Below are positions 48,701 to 61,900 of a DNA stretch of 64,000 nt, piece by piece. The translations under genes were made by a program, and so were the position numbers. The stretch is from Thysanoteuthis rhombus. Lineage: Eukaryota; Mollusca; Cephalopoda; Oegopsida; Thysanoteuthidae. Numbering within the stretch: the first letter of the stretch is position 1; each line of letters opens with the position of its first letter. The notes beneath the pieces are model-generated. The model did not search any database. It was not told the DNA's origin and worked only from the letters and a program-made list of their open reading frames with translations. Location of the stretch: NCBI GenBank assembly GCA_963457665.1, contig OY735203.1, forward strand, positions 25,200,634 to 25,264,633. The letters are read 5' to 3'.

Positions 48701-51700
48701 TCATGATAATGCATAGATATGTGATATGTAAATTCAACAGGAAGTTTTAGTCAAATTTTTAAGGAATGTTTCTGAAAATTTTTTGTTTGTGAATTTTTTG
48801 ATGATTTTTAATGATATACAGTGTTTTTTGGGTCATTTTCCTCTTAGTGTGGAGCATGAAAAAGTGATTACAGTGATGAGTATAGTCTAATGAAAATATT
48901 GAGAGATAAAATCCTTATTCTGTATATTTTTTACTGTTCCATTCATGTTTATTGTTTAAAATGCAATGTTCAAACTTTCAAGTTCTCCAGTCTTCCTCAG
49001 TCAGTTGGTGATTGGAAACTCTTCAGACAGTTTTGATACTTGATAAGTCATAACTAAAGATTTTGTGGCCTGGGGGCTTGCTTCCAACATTTAGTACAGT
49101 GGTTCCCAACCTGGGGTCCATGGACTTTGTGGAAATGCAGTAGATGAACTATATTCATGAAACTTCTGGGGGCCTATCGGGCGATTTAAAATTGCTCTCA
49201 ACCCACCACCTCCCTCAAGTATGCTCCTGCTTGTCAAGCCCTGTCATTGTGGACTGCTTGTATGTGTTATAAATGGGTCTGGGCAGTTAAAGCTATTTGT
49301 GTTTTCAGGGGAAGTTTAAATATTATGGTTATTTCTCTTAACAGCCTTCTCTCACTTCCACAATAGCAAAGCTTTCACGACTCAACTGGGACAAAGTATG
49401 GAAATCCAAGCTTAACAACAAAAGGAAAAGGAAATACATTATAAGTGTTTTGGTATAAGTTATCAGCCCCCCCCCCCTCCTGGCTGAAGTAATTTGATGA
49501 AATATGATAATGTGAGATCATGAGTCAATCCAAGATGGTGGTTGATTTAGTTTATAGGAAGATAGAGCAACAGAGTTTAACAAAGTTTCTGTTTATCACT
49601 GTCTAGGGTGTAATATGCCAGAAAGACTCAAAGTTATTCCTGTTGCAATTTTTTAAAATTCAATATAGGAGTAGGGACATGCACAAAAAACCTATTATGA
49701 AACACTCCATAATTTCATCATGAAATTACAAAAAATCAATAATTAAATCAACTCAATACAATTTGATGACAATAACACGATCTTATACAGTTCTTTGATA
49801 GTTTATTTCAATAGTTATTTCTAATACAATAGTGCGAGGGGAATAACTTTTACTCTTTTATGCATATCACGCCCAAGACCCCGCTATTGCAAGAGTACTC
49901 TCTTGTATCAGCTTTAATGCAATGTCATTTTAGGAAATCGGCCATGGCTCTGTACTCATTAGCACTTTCTACAACATGGCTCAACTTTTGGATAATTTTC
50001 AATTTTATCATTTCTCAAATTGACTGACGCATAACTTTAATGCTTGTGAATGTTGGATTTAGGTGTTCTAGTTAGGATCTGAAAAGGAGGAACAAAGTTG
50101 TCCATTTCAACATGTTCAGGAATTTGTATTGTATCAAAAATTCCCAAAATCAAAAATATATTTACACAAGAATGGACACTGGAATATTTTTTTCAAAAAT
50201 TAAAAATCTGCGGTTCATATTGAAAGGTGTATAAATGTGTTGAAATAAACTTTTTAGAAATGTATCAGATACTTTTATAACACCAACTGTATTCTCTTTC
50301 AAAAATTGTAATTTGATTTTTTCTTTAAACTTTTAGGAGAAGATCTTGAATAAATTGACACCCATTGCCCTCATGAAAGCTGTTAAAAATACCACTGAAA
50401 TTGCAGGCATGCGTGATGCCCACGTAAGCATTCATTAGTGTGATTGCACATGTGCAAGCATACTATTATTCTCTGTATTTCATTTTATTTTTATTTGTTT
50501 TTATTCTGCTCATTTTTGGCACTGCCTCTTGTACATCAATGCCTTGTATTGAACTTGCATGGAATTTTGAAAAAAATATCAATGTTTTAAAGTTGAGGGG
50601 ATGTTTTCTATATATATATTCTATGTAACTGTAATGCTAAACTGGACCCTTATTTTCTGTCATTCATACAGAAGTAAAGTTTCAAAGTGTTCGGTTACAT
50701 CTCTGGTTATTTTGTTCACTAGTACAATTTCTTGTAGTTTCATTAATGTATTTTTTGGGGGTTCAGCTATGCTATGGTGTATTCACACTTACAGTTCCTT
50801 CTGGAGATGCACTTGATCTTTTTTACGAAGGAAGAAGGACATATTGTTATTATTAGATTTTAAAATCTTTTTATCATATTTCAGACTTTACTTTAATATT
50901 TGGCTTAATTTTTTTTCACTTAAATGTCTATAAACTAACACAATATGAAAACATGAGCATTGGTGTTTTTACATGTTTTACTAGGTGTAAAACAAATCTT
51001 ATTCAACCTATCCTGGTTACAATTAAATAGTGGTATCTCATGTTTCTTCACATAATGATATTCCATTAACAATCTGAAATCACACTTGCTGTTCCTCTGG
51101 GAAATGCATCCTGTTTAGTTATTTCTTGAGAATATATTTCCATTTTCAACATTCCAAGTGCAGTTTTCAAAATAGGGAGTGACTTTTCTATGAATTTGGA
51201 GTTGATATAAGTTTTATTTCAGTTTAGGCTCTGGCTATCTGTTAATTTTGAAATTATTTTATCTTTTCAGATCAAAGATGCTGTTTGTTTGTGTGAATTC
51301 TTTGCTTGGTTGGAGGAAAAAGTAAGTGAAAACAGGATATAAGTTTCGCCTTTTTAAAAAATTGGGTAATGGTTTGCTAAAGTGATTTTTAGTTATTTTA
51401 AAAATTTTGCCTTCGTTAGCAACAACTTTTTTCTCAATTAGGTATTTTTTTGATTTCAGGTGCCTGAAGGAAATGTTACGGAAATAAGAGCCTCAGACAA
51501 ACTCGAAGAAATCAAGAGGTAGATAATTCTGAACTGTGTTTGAATCTTCTTTTTCTGTCAGTATCATTGCGATTGCTATTAAATCTCTGTTGTGAAATTA
51601 TTTGAAACTTGCTTACAAAATTAATTCTGTTGAAATTTGAAGTATGGATTTAATTGTGTATTTTGATATCTTCTTAATCAGTTAAAAATGGAGCATTAAT

Positions 51701-54700
51701 GAACATATGTACTCCATGATTTATAATTCCTTTCTGACTTTCAATTGAAGTATTTATAAAGATTAGATTCTTCAGCTGCAACTTAGTAAAATTTTGACAT
51801 AAGCTCATTCCTTTAAGAACTAAATGCATTATTATATCTTTTTATTTTGATTAGAAGTTTGGTTAAGGATTGTCAATAGAATTTGCCAGCTTAGATAATG
51901 TGATTTGCTACACGGTTAAACAAACTGTACATTTTATCTAAGCTCCTTTGTACAGGAATTTAAGGAATCTTTCAAATTGATTATTTTTTCTTCATTTAGA
52001 ACATGGATACATATACATTAGTAAAGAATAAAATCCCATAGTTTTTTTTTAATTGTTATATTCTTCTGTAATTAAATCTGAGATTTTTATGTAAGATTTC
52101 TGCAGAATGTATGTTGAGTGGCTATGTTAGATATGTATGTATATATACGATGTGTGGTGCTGTGTATATATTATTTGAATAAAAGTCTTAAATACATTTA
52201 TTTGTACTATCATCTGATTAATGCCTGCATAATTCCATTTATATCTTATTTGTAGAATATAAATTGTAAGTAATGAAGCTCTAAATTATTGGTTTATCTT
52301 ATTCACTAAACCTCCCTGCTACCATAGGGAGGATGTTTCTCATATTTGAATCACTGTGGGCCACGAACACCAATCTGACCAAATAAGAAATGACATGGTG
52401 GCTATGTATTCTTCTATTTGCACTCGTCTATCTATCTGTGTTAGTGTTCTTGGTCACATTTTTTGGCATAGATATACTCCAGATGCCACCTTCTAAAAAT
52501 TTTTTTTTTTCATTTTTTCGCGGGAATGCTTGATTTACAATAATGATCCATCATGAAATGGACACATTTCTTTCGCCATTGATGTGACACAGCATTATGA
52601 CATAGGTTTTTGTGGAAAAGCTCGGTTGGAATGAGAGAGAGAGAGAGCGATTGAGAGATTTTGATTATTACTTTCCTAATCTGTGTTACCAAATTATTCT
52701 GACACTTGTGATTTATTGTAACTATTAGTTATGTTTTTATATTTTTGGTGATTTGATCCTTTCTGAAAAAGGACTCAAGAAAATTTTGTTAGTCCAAGCT
52801 TTTCAACTATTTCATCTGTTGGAGCACATGGGGCCATCATTCATTACAGGTAAGATGGAGAGAAAACAGAATTCTCAATTTTTTTATTAGTCAGTGTTAG
52901 AGTTTTTCCATATTATAAAACGCCTAGAAAAAAAAAATCCCCCAACTACCTGCCTTATATCATGAACCATTTATAATGAACTGCATTATATCATAGGGGT
53001 ATGACTGTACTAACAATTTTCCTAATAACAGTTTTTAGAGTATATTTATTTTTTGCTCTTTATTAGTAATGGTGCAAAAATATATACCAGACCTGATGCA
53101 AAATTCACTATTATTGAAAAGAAAGAAGAACACATTTAATAAGATCACTAAAATTCTTGATCCTGTGAAGATATGAGAATCATATGGCTCAAAATACTTT
53201 CATTCAAGCAAGCCATAAATTTTACCCTCTCATCTTGAATTGTTTGAGTAATAAAATTTAGAATTCAAAAAAGTATAAAAAAAAATGTTGATACATACTG
53301 CACTCAGTCGGTATTATCATTGTACTAATGTTAGCAAAACTTTCTTTTAGTACTTTGTAATTTAGTCCTTTTGTTTTCAAATTGTTACAGTTTTTAATTG
53401 TGTTTAAAGATAAAATAAAAACAAACTCTTATTTTTCAGTTAATAAAAACATAAAATGGTTTGAAAATTACCATACCTGTCGCACACTATCATGTTTATT
53501 TTCCTGGTTTCAGTCCCACTCTCTATATGCTACCAGGTTTGCCAGGTGTGGCCAGAAGGAGAGATAATCCGATCTTTATCTCAGAGACTTATCTGACACA
53601 GGCATTGGATGATATGATAAACTTGGAACATGAAAATATTTCCATCTTAAAAAATTACTCATTTTTCAAAATCATTTCCAGTAGATACAAAAAAATACCT
53701 TGAGAGGCTGGTATTGAACCTCTGCCTCCAGACTTGCTTGATTCACTCATTCAATGTTATTCCAATGCCTCTGTTGGGTAAATCTCCGAGATAAAGCCCA
53801 AATTATCTCCCTTTCTGGCAACCCTGAAATATATATATATTGCCATAATTCTAGCATGCAATAACATTGTTTTGAATTTAATAATAAAAAGTTGAAGTAA
53901 TTTCTCCCCCATTTTACTATCAGAAAAGAATTATTATCTCATTTATTTCTCTTATTTTAATGCTGCTTCCATTTGACAGGCCCTCTCCTGAAACAGACCA
54001 AACCATAACAACATCTGAATTGTATTTGTGTGATTCTGGATCCCAATACAAGTGAGTCTTATTGGATTTTTTTTTTATATAAAAGAAATTTAAATGGAAA
54101 ACTTTTTCTGGGCTTTGATATTTATCAACTAAATTTATTGATTGTAGTTCATGAGTCTAAGGATATGTTTGACTACATGTAGATGTGTATATACATATAT
54201 GTATACAGGTTGAGTACCTCTTATCTGAAACTTCAAAAATCAGAATATTCCAAAATCCAAAATCTTTAAAAAGTCAACATGACGCAAGTGGAAAATTCAA
54301 CATCTGACTTCACTGTATTATAATTCAAAGATGAAAGACAAGGCTGACTTCCAAGGTATTAAATAACTCATTTTGACTACAGAAAATGCTTAGTTATCTT
54401 TTTTTTTTCAACCCTTTTGAAACGTAAAACTATATTTACACCACAAATGATGAATGACAAAACAAGTTCAATTAAAAAAAAAATTGTCACCGCCAGACCT
54501 ACCTATATTTATTCATTTAGACATTTTTATGTTTTTATTGATTCATTTTAATTTTAAATTTAATTTACCCATTTCACTATTGTTACCTTCTCTTTTCTAT
54601 AATCAGTGAAAAAAAAGAATAATATGCTAGGAGTATTTTTTGGTGTTTTTTTTGTTTTCAATTGAAGCTTTGTTGTAAGTATGGAAGGCCAGACTCAAAG

Positions 54701-57700
54701 ACTCTTTTGCTAATTGAAAGAGTCATTCTAGATTCAATTAAGATACAGCCCTTATCAAGTTTTTCAAATGCTTATTACTTGTATACTTTCTCTAATGGAA
54801 GTTTAAATTCAATTTTATGGTCCAATAAAGCACTTGAATTCTTACACATCTTTGGTCCTGCGTCTAATTCAGTTAAAAAATGTTTTATATTGTTAGGTTA
54901 ACGCAAAAAATTTCCAGTAAAAATGGAATGAAACAGCTTTTGAAATGTTTGAAGACTTGTCTTGAAGAAACAATCGTTTTCTTTAACGATCTAATGTAAA
55001 GGGAGATAAGAAATATAAAAAAACCCAAGTTGCTCCCCTTGCGTCACAGGTTTCCATCATTATCTTATTATATATCAAATATTCTTGAATACGAAATATT
55101 TCTGGTCCCAGGCTTAACCTGCATATCAAAATTAATTTGTGAGTATGTGTAATCTGAGGTGCCTCCAATAAAGCCCTCATCAGATGATGACATTTGGATC
55201 AGGCAAAATAAAGAAAATCTATCTGTGATATAAAGCTGACGTACAAAGGGGCTGACATCACATATCAGCAGCAATTTTGGTTCTTACGTTGGGATCATTT
55301 TAAAGAAAATTTGTGAATAATAGAATCTACTCTATAATAAGCATTTCCTCCTAAAAGAGAAAAATGTTTCTTCTCACTTTTGATCTTTAAAATGGGGAAA
55401 AAACATTTCCCCTCAATTTTGATTCCTACTTTTAACAAAAATGTGATCAAAGTATGGAGCCAGGCTCAATGAAAGCAACTTGAAAAAAAAAAAAATGTAT
55501 GATCAGAATATGAAGAAAAAACTGTTTAAAAGGTGTAGTTCAGCATTATACTTATATCACTGATTAAACCGCTCTCTTAAAACAAAATGGATTTGTTTTA
55601 TTCTTCAAGTTAGAGCATTTTAAAGGTGTAGGGCTAACCAAACTGCCTCTGATCTGCTGTTTTTTGGTAAGATATACATATACATACATAGAAATCCTTG
55701 AACAGAAAAACTATTATTATAACATAGACTGTTTTTGAACTTAAATCAAAAATAAATTTTATTTTTCATTTTGTAGAAATGGTACGACGGATGTAACTAG
55801 AACCGTCCATTTTGGGGAGCCCACAGATTATGAAAAGGTAAAAACAAAATTTTGTGTACTAGGTTTTCACATTTTTATTTTATTGATACAAAGAATATTT
55901 AGAGAACTTTCAATTTCTTCTGCTCACCTAATCTCAATCATTTCTCTATTTATTCTCTGATGCTGAAACGATAAACCCTCAATTTAATGGACTAATGGAA
56001 GTAGAGGGTTGTTCTTTGATTGCAAATGTCTGTTAAATCAAATGTTAGCAGAAAAAGGGTATTTTTTACCTTTTTAAAAAAAAAAAAATCGTTCTCAAAT
56101 TCTAATATTTTAATGCAAAAATAAGCCTTACTGCGATATAGAGTATAAATTTATTGAATTTTGATACAGAACAACTTGGTAAAGTTCACAAAAAGAAAGT
56201 GTTCAGCTTCAGTTGTTTGTCACTCTGATATTGTTTTCCAACCTGTTCTGAACAATTGAACACGTCGATAATGAGAGACGATTCTTTAATTTACTTAAAT
56301 TTATGTGCCACATTCGCTTTTTTTTAACTTTGAAGGATTGCAGAACTATTTAATGATTTAAACATTCACAAATCACAGAAGACATCAGGATGTCTAAATT
56401 AAAACGTAGTAAAGCAAGCAAAATTGCCAACTTTTTAAAAATGTTTATATCCAAAAAAAGAAGCAAAAGAAATCCAAAAATATCTAGTTTTTCCAAAATA
56501 TTATCTAAAAACTTATCTAAAATTTGAGACAAAAAATATCCAGAAATGTTTTTACATTCCAGGAAATTATTTCAAAATATGTTACACTAATTATTCATTC
56601 ACTGCATGTTATATCAAAATGTAAAAAATAACACTAAGAATTTAAAGTGAAAATATGAATTTTTTTTTGAATGATTATGATCTTGATTTCATTGGGAAAT
56701 TTTTCATTTTTGGGATATATCAAGTTTTGAATTTATGTCTAAAAATGGTTATTTAAAGAAAAACTGAAGATAATTTATGTAAGCCGAACTTTCATAAAAT
56801 GGTGGAAAGTAAATGCTTAGTTTAGCATTATGATTATATTGGAGATGGAATCGCCTTTCATAAAACCCTTAAAGGACTTTTTTTCTTAAAACCAACAAAT
56901 TTCCGGCAGGTTCTAGGATTTAATAGATTGAAAGCACCTAAATGTGAGAGGAAAAAATTCTCCTACGAGAATTGCATATTAAAAAATAAGAATATTAATC
57001 AAAAATTTTCACCCCACCCACTACATTTGGTACAGATTTAAAACAGTAAAAAAAATGTAAAATTCAAAATTGTTCTAAGACTGATATTCATTCTTAAAAT
57101 AAAGTGTTTTTTTTTTCATACATTAAAACAAAATTTGTTCCATGGGAAACATTTTGGTATTAAATAAATATGCCTGCCATTAACTAACATAAATAAATGT
57201 CTTTCCAGTTTTTGAGCTCAAAGAAAATCATTATTTTGAAAAAAATTTTTTTTTTATCCCCAATCAAGATATTGATGCTATACAATCTTACCATATCTTA
57301 ACAACCGATACCTCCATGTGCTTTTGAATGTAAAATACCCACAAGATGTACAATATCTAGCTAGCCAGCAATCTGCAAATATTTTTGACTGTCCTATTCA
57401 TTGCTTTTCATTTAGTGTTATCACTTATAAATTGTTGATAGAGAAAGAAAAGGCAGAACAGAATCTAAGTTTACATTGGTCTTGTAATGTAATTTCTAGT
57501 GACAATTCATAGGATATGATCTTTTTCAGGAATGTTTCACACGAGTACTTAAAGGACACATCAATCTTGCAACTGCTGTTTTCCCTGAGAAAGTCAATGG
57601 TAAGTAAACTAATACTTATTCATTTTCATCTGGCTGATCAGTTTTCTTATGTTTATTCACCTCTGCCAACAAAGTTGAAAGTGGTTGATGCATTCACTCA

Positions 57701-58871
57701 TATCTGTCCATCTATCTGTCCACAGGATATTTCAAAAATTTTGGTTCGCAGGGTGTCACTGTACTGTTTTGAGTCAGATTTACTTAAAATTTGGTAGAAA
57801 GGTGTCCTTTGATATGGTGCTTCTTACTTGGAAAAAATTTCCCCCTCGAGGTCATGTGATCTGGCAATAATAGCATTTAAACTTTATTTTTAAAATTGAT
57901 TTTCTCAGCTATTTGAAGTCAGATTTATAGAAAATTTTTTTTATAGTTTTTGTTTCTTGAAAATTATCCCCTAAAAAGTTTTAGTGGGTAGTTCAATTTC
58001 AAATCTAAGTTTATGCTAAATTCGTCCCTTAGTTTGTGTCTGTGTCTGGCAACATCCATGCTTGTTTTGTGAAAATTTGAGATTTTTTATTGATCACAGC
58101 TCAACAAAAGGTGAGAGAAGTAACTTATTCCTCAATCACCTTTTTTTCCTATTTTTAATTGATCAATTCCAACATGGCATGCTGCCAAAAGATGTGTTCT
58201 TTGTACTTATTTGTATAGACTTAACAGTTCTCTTTTCAAGAGACTTTGATTTGACAGAAAACCAACACCATGATTAGAAGAAATTTGTGATTTTCTTGTG
58301 ATTTTCAGGCAACAGGTTGGATGTATTGGCACGTGCTGCCCTTTGGGATGTCGGCTTGGACTATCTGCACGGAACAGGACATGGTGTTGGAGCTTACCTT
58401 GGTGTTCATGAAGGTAAATAAAACCATAATAATTACCCTTTGGTACAATCTAAGTTGGTCAAAAAGAAATTTTGTTTTAAGTAAAATTCTATTCATTTTA
58501 TCAACATAGCTGATTCATATTTTTTCCGTTTGATAAATCCATAAATGCAACGTCAAACTTCTTCATAAGCACTCACATTGTATGTATGTATACATAACTA
58601 TACTAATATATGAGCCTTTTGTTAGTTCATTTGTGCCTCTTCCCCACTAAAACTATGCAGCCTATCAACCTAATATTCTGCATGTAGACTGAGAGGAAGT
58701 CATCTTATCACATAGGCTGACCTCAGGTCAATGTCATCTGAAGTAATTTCTAGCATGTTTCATTTTCAGAGTTATGGGCCACAATTTTGTTCAAAGGATA
58801 ATAAAATTTTACTTATGGGTACATCCTCTCATGGTGGAGATTGCAATCTACGTGACATTGACTTCTGAGGT

Positions 58872-58915
<44 letters not shown>

Positions 58916-61900
58916 TAGTAGTGGGGGTACCCGGTGATGGCTGGGAGAAAAAGTAATTATTATCTAAGGGTTATGCAGTAAATTCTAATACAGGGATTAC
59001 AAAGCTCCAAGTGAGCCAAAGGTGTAAAAATTTACCTAACTTTGAGATAACCTTTGGAGGTCATCAGAGGTCATTGCCAGCTACCATATGTTCATCCTGG
59101 CATCAAGTTACCCATGTACACAAGTTTTCAGAAGTTAGGGTGCAGCTGTACCCCTTAGGTTTGGAAATGCCTAAATTGGCCCTAATAGGTTAACAAAGGT
59201 CAATGACATCTATCTTATATTCATACCATGGTCAGTTTCTCTCAGGTTCAAATATTTTGAGCCCATAGGATGCAGCTGTTTCTATTATATCTGAAAATGC
59301 CAAAACTGACCTTTAGAGGTAACCAGTGGCCAGCACTACCTATCCTATGGTCATACTTGGGTCAAAAAAATGTTGCAGCCATAGGGTTCAGTGTCTTTTA
59401 TAGATCTGAAAATTCCAAAAATTACCTGACTTTAAATTGACCTTTAAAGGTTATGAGATCAAGTTAATCTAATGTATAAATTTTCAGCTTATAGGGTGCA
59501 ACCATTTAGTGAGCCATAAAAAATAGTCAGAAACATGTTATTTATCTTTATAATATCATGTATATATATATGTATGTATGTATGTATGTAAATTAAAGAA
59601 TTAATAAAAAATGAACTGCATTTTATGCAATTAGGATTATGCACTTTTTCCCCTTCAAATGGTCAAAAGTGTAAGGGAAACTTTATCCACCTTCAAGGAG
59701 TTGGAAATGAAGAGATTTTGTCATGAAGGGGTTAAAAGTGATGGGAAATTTTTTGGTTTACTTATGTTTCCATGTATCTAAATAGCTAATTTCCTTTTAC
59801 AAATATATTTCACTAAGTTGTCACAAAAAAAATTCTATTTGCTGGAGTCTCTGAACATTCTTAAAATTATGTTTAAATATATTTCTGATAGTTGTAAAAA
59901 GCAATGATCTCTCTTAAAAATTAAAAAAAAAATCTCACAACATTTTGGGATTTATTTCATGACTTTTTATTCCTGGATGAAGTATTGTAATCCATTTTAT
60001 TCATTTTTTACTAATCACTTTCATCTGAATTGTCAAGTCGCTTTTATCACAATTTCAACTTTGGCCGTCAAGGCAGACAACAAAGATCAGAAATAAAAAG
60101 TGAGCATTCAATGAGATTCTCACACTTTTGTTGCCAGAGGGAATCCTGGTTTATACTTGGCTGCTATGACCACTCATAAAAGCTTCATGGCCAGCAGAAG
60201 TAAAATCTTACCTCTTAAACCTATTCTCTACTCTAAATATCAGAGCCATGTTTGTTGTTATGTTTTAGTACTAGTAGTATTGTTAAAGCAATTATTCTCT
60301 TACTAATTTTTATCATTAGATGAAGTGTTGTAACTCATTATATCAATTTTTACCATTATTTACCTTACATCTTGATTCAATTTATTTATGAAACTGAAAT
60401 TAAAATGTTGGTAAATAATAGTAAAAATTAATATAATGAAATGTCTAATTTCTTTTCATCTCATATTTTTGCAGGTCCTTGTAGCATCAGCAAAAGACTG
60501 ACAGAAAGCAAAGGTCCACTACAGGAAGGAATGATTCTCAGTGATGGTAAGAAAAATTTTTGAAATAATACATTTTATCGAGGCTATGAATAATTCAATC
60601 TTCATATTTCTCTTACTCCTTGGTGCAATATTTGGATGCAAACACTTGGATTTGTATAAACCAGTAAATATTTTCATTAGCCAAGGATTTTTAACAACAC
60701 TTTGGGGATTTGAGCTCATTAATAATTTGAAGTTTGAATGTATTCATTTTTTTAAGTCACCGTAACAAGCACAGAATTCGTACAGCTTAACTTGATAACA
60801 TAGTCCCCAAGAAAATCTGTTTTTGAGAAAAATCTCTATTTTTAAAAAAAAGATGTGTGATGCCACAAGTGGTGTTGATTTTACAAGCATGTAAAATCCC
60901 AAATAGCAGTCAGTGCCCTGGAATTTCCAATGGTCGTGTAAAATTGAATTTCTTATTGAACTGGAGTTAAGATAAATTACCTTGTCCATACGATAAATGA
61001 CGTAGAGGTCAGTAAGTAGACATGATAAAATTTCATAGATTAAATGAAATAAAATACAAAAATGGAAATGGTGGAATCTTGACCCCGGGGTCACAGTTGA
61101 GGCAAAAACTTACCTTAAAAATTAATTGTTCCTCTTAAATTTAGATTATCTGAATTTTCCATTCCTGAAAATTGAAAATCACAGATTTGAATGAATGGAT
61201 GGTATGTTCTGATTCATTGTTTGTATGATGTAAGTGGGTAAAACATCCCTTTTGATGATGGAAAAAAAATTTTATTTGAAAAAATCATAGGCATCCTTAT
61301 CTCTTGCATTACCAGTAGAATTCTCATAAATATACAAGGTTTTTGCCAGTTAGAGAGTCGCTGAACGCCGTTAGAAGCAGTTGCTGTGCTCAGCCTTGGA
61401 AAGAAGATCAACTAAGAATTTCATCAAACATTCTATTCTATCTCACGTGTCAAATCAATTGCAACTGAATGCAATTTCCATAAGTGTTTTATGTAGTTTC
61501 ATTATTCCAGGTTGTCTTATTATTACATAAGCTGCCTTGTATTCGAGAAAAGTTGATGCTGATTATGTACACAGAAAATAAATGGTTTATCATTAATTTT
61601 GAAAATGGATGTTGGGTCTTTTCTTTCAACTTAATTTGTGAGCTGTGCCTCTCAGTTAAGAGGCTTTGAGTCAACATTGAAGGTCTGCTTTGGATCTGAG
61701 AATACATAACCTGGGTGAAGCAGGCATCGCGTGTGAAGTTACCTCCGGCATCCCATCACACCAGATACCTGCGTGTGATGTTCGAAAACAGCATCATGTA
61801 CATACATCTTATAGGAACAAGGATTATTCAGTCAGTTCATCATCAGTCTTTTAACATCCGTCGTTGGACACAGACCTTCCCCAAGATTCACCACAATTCT

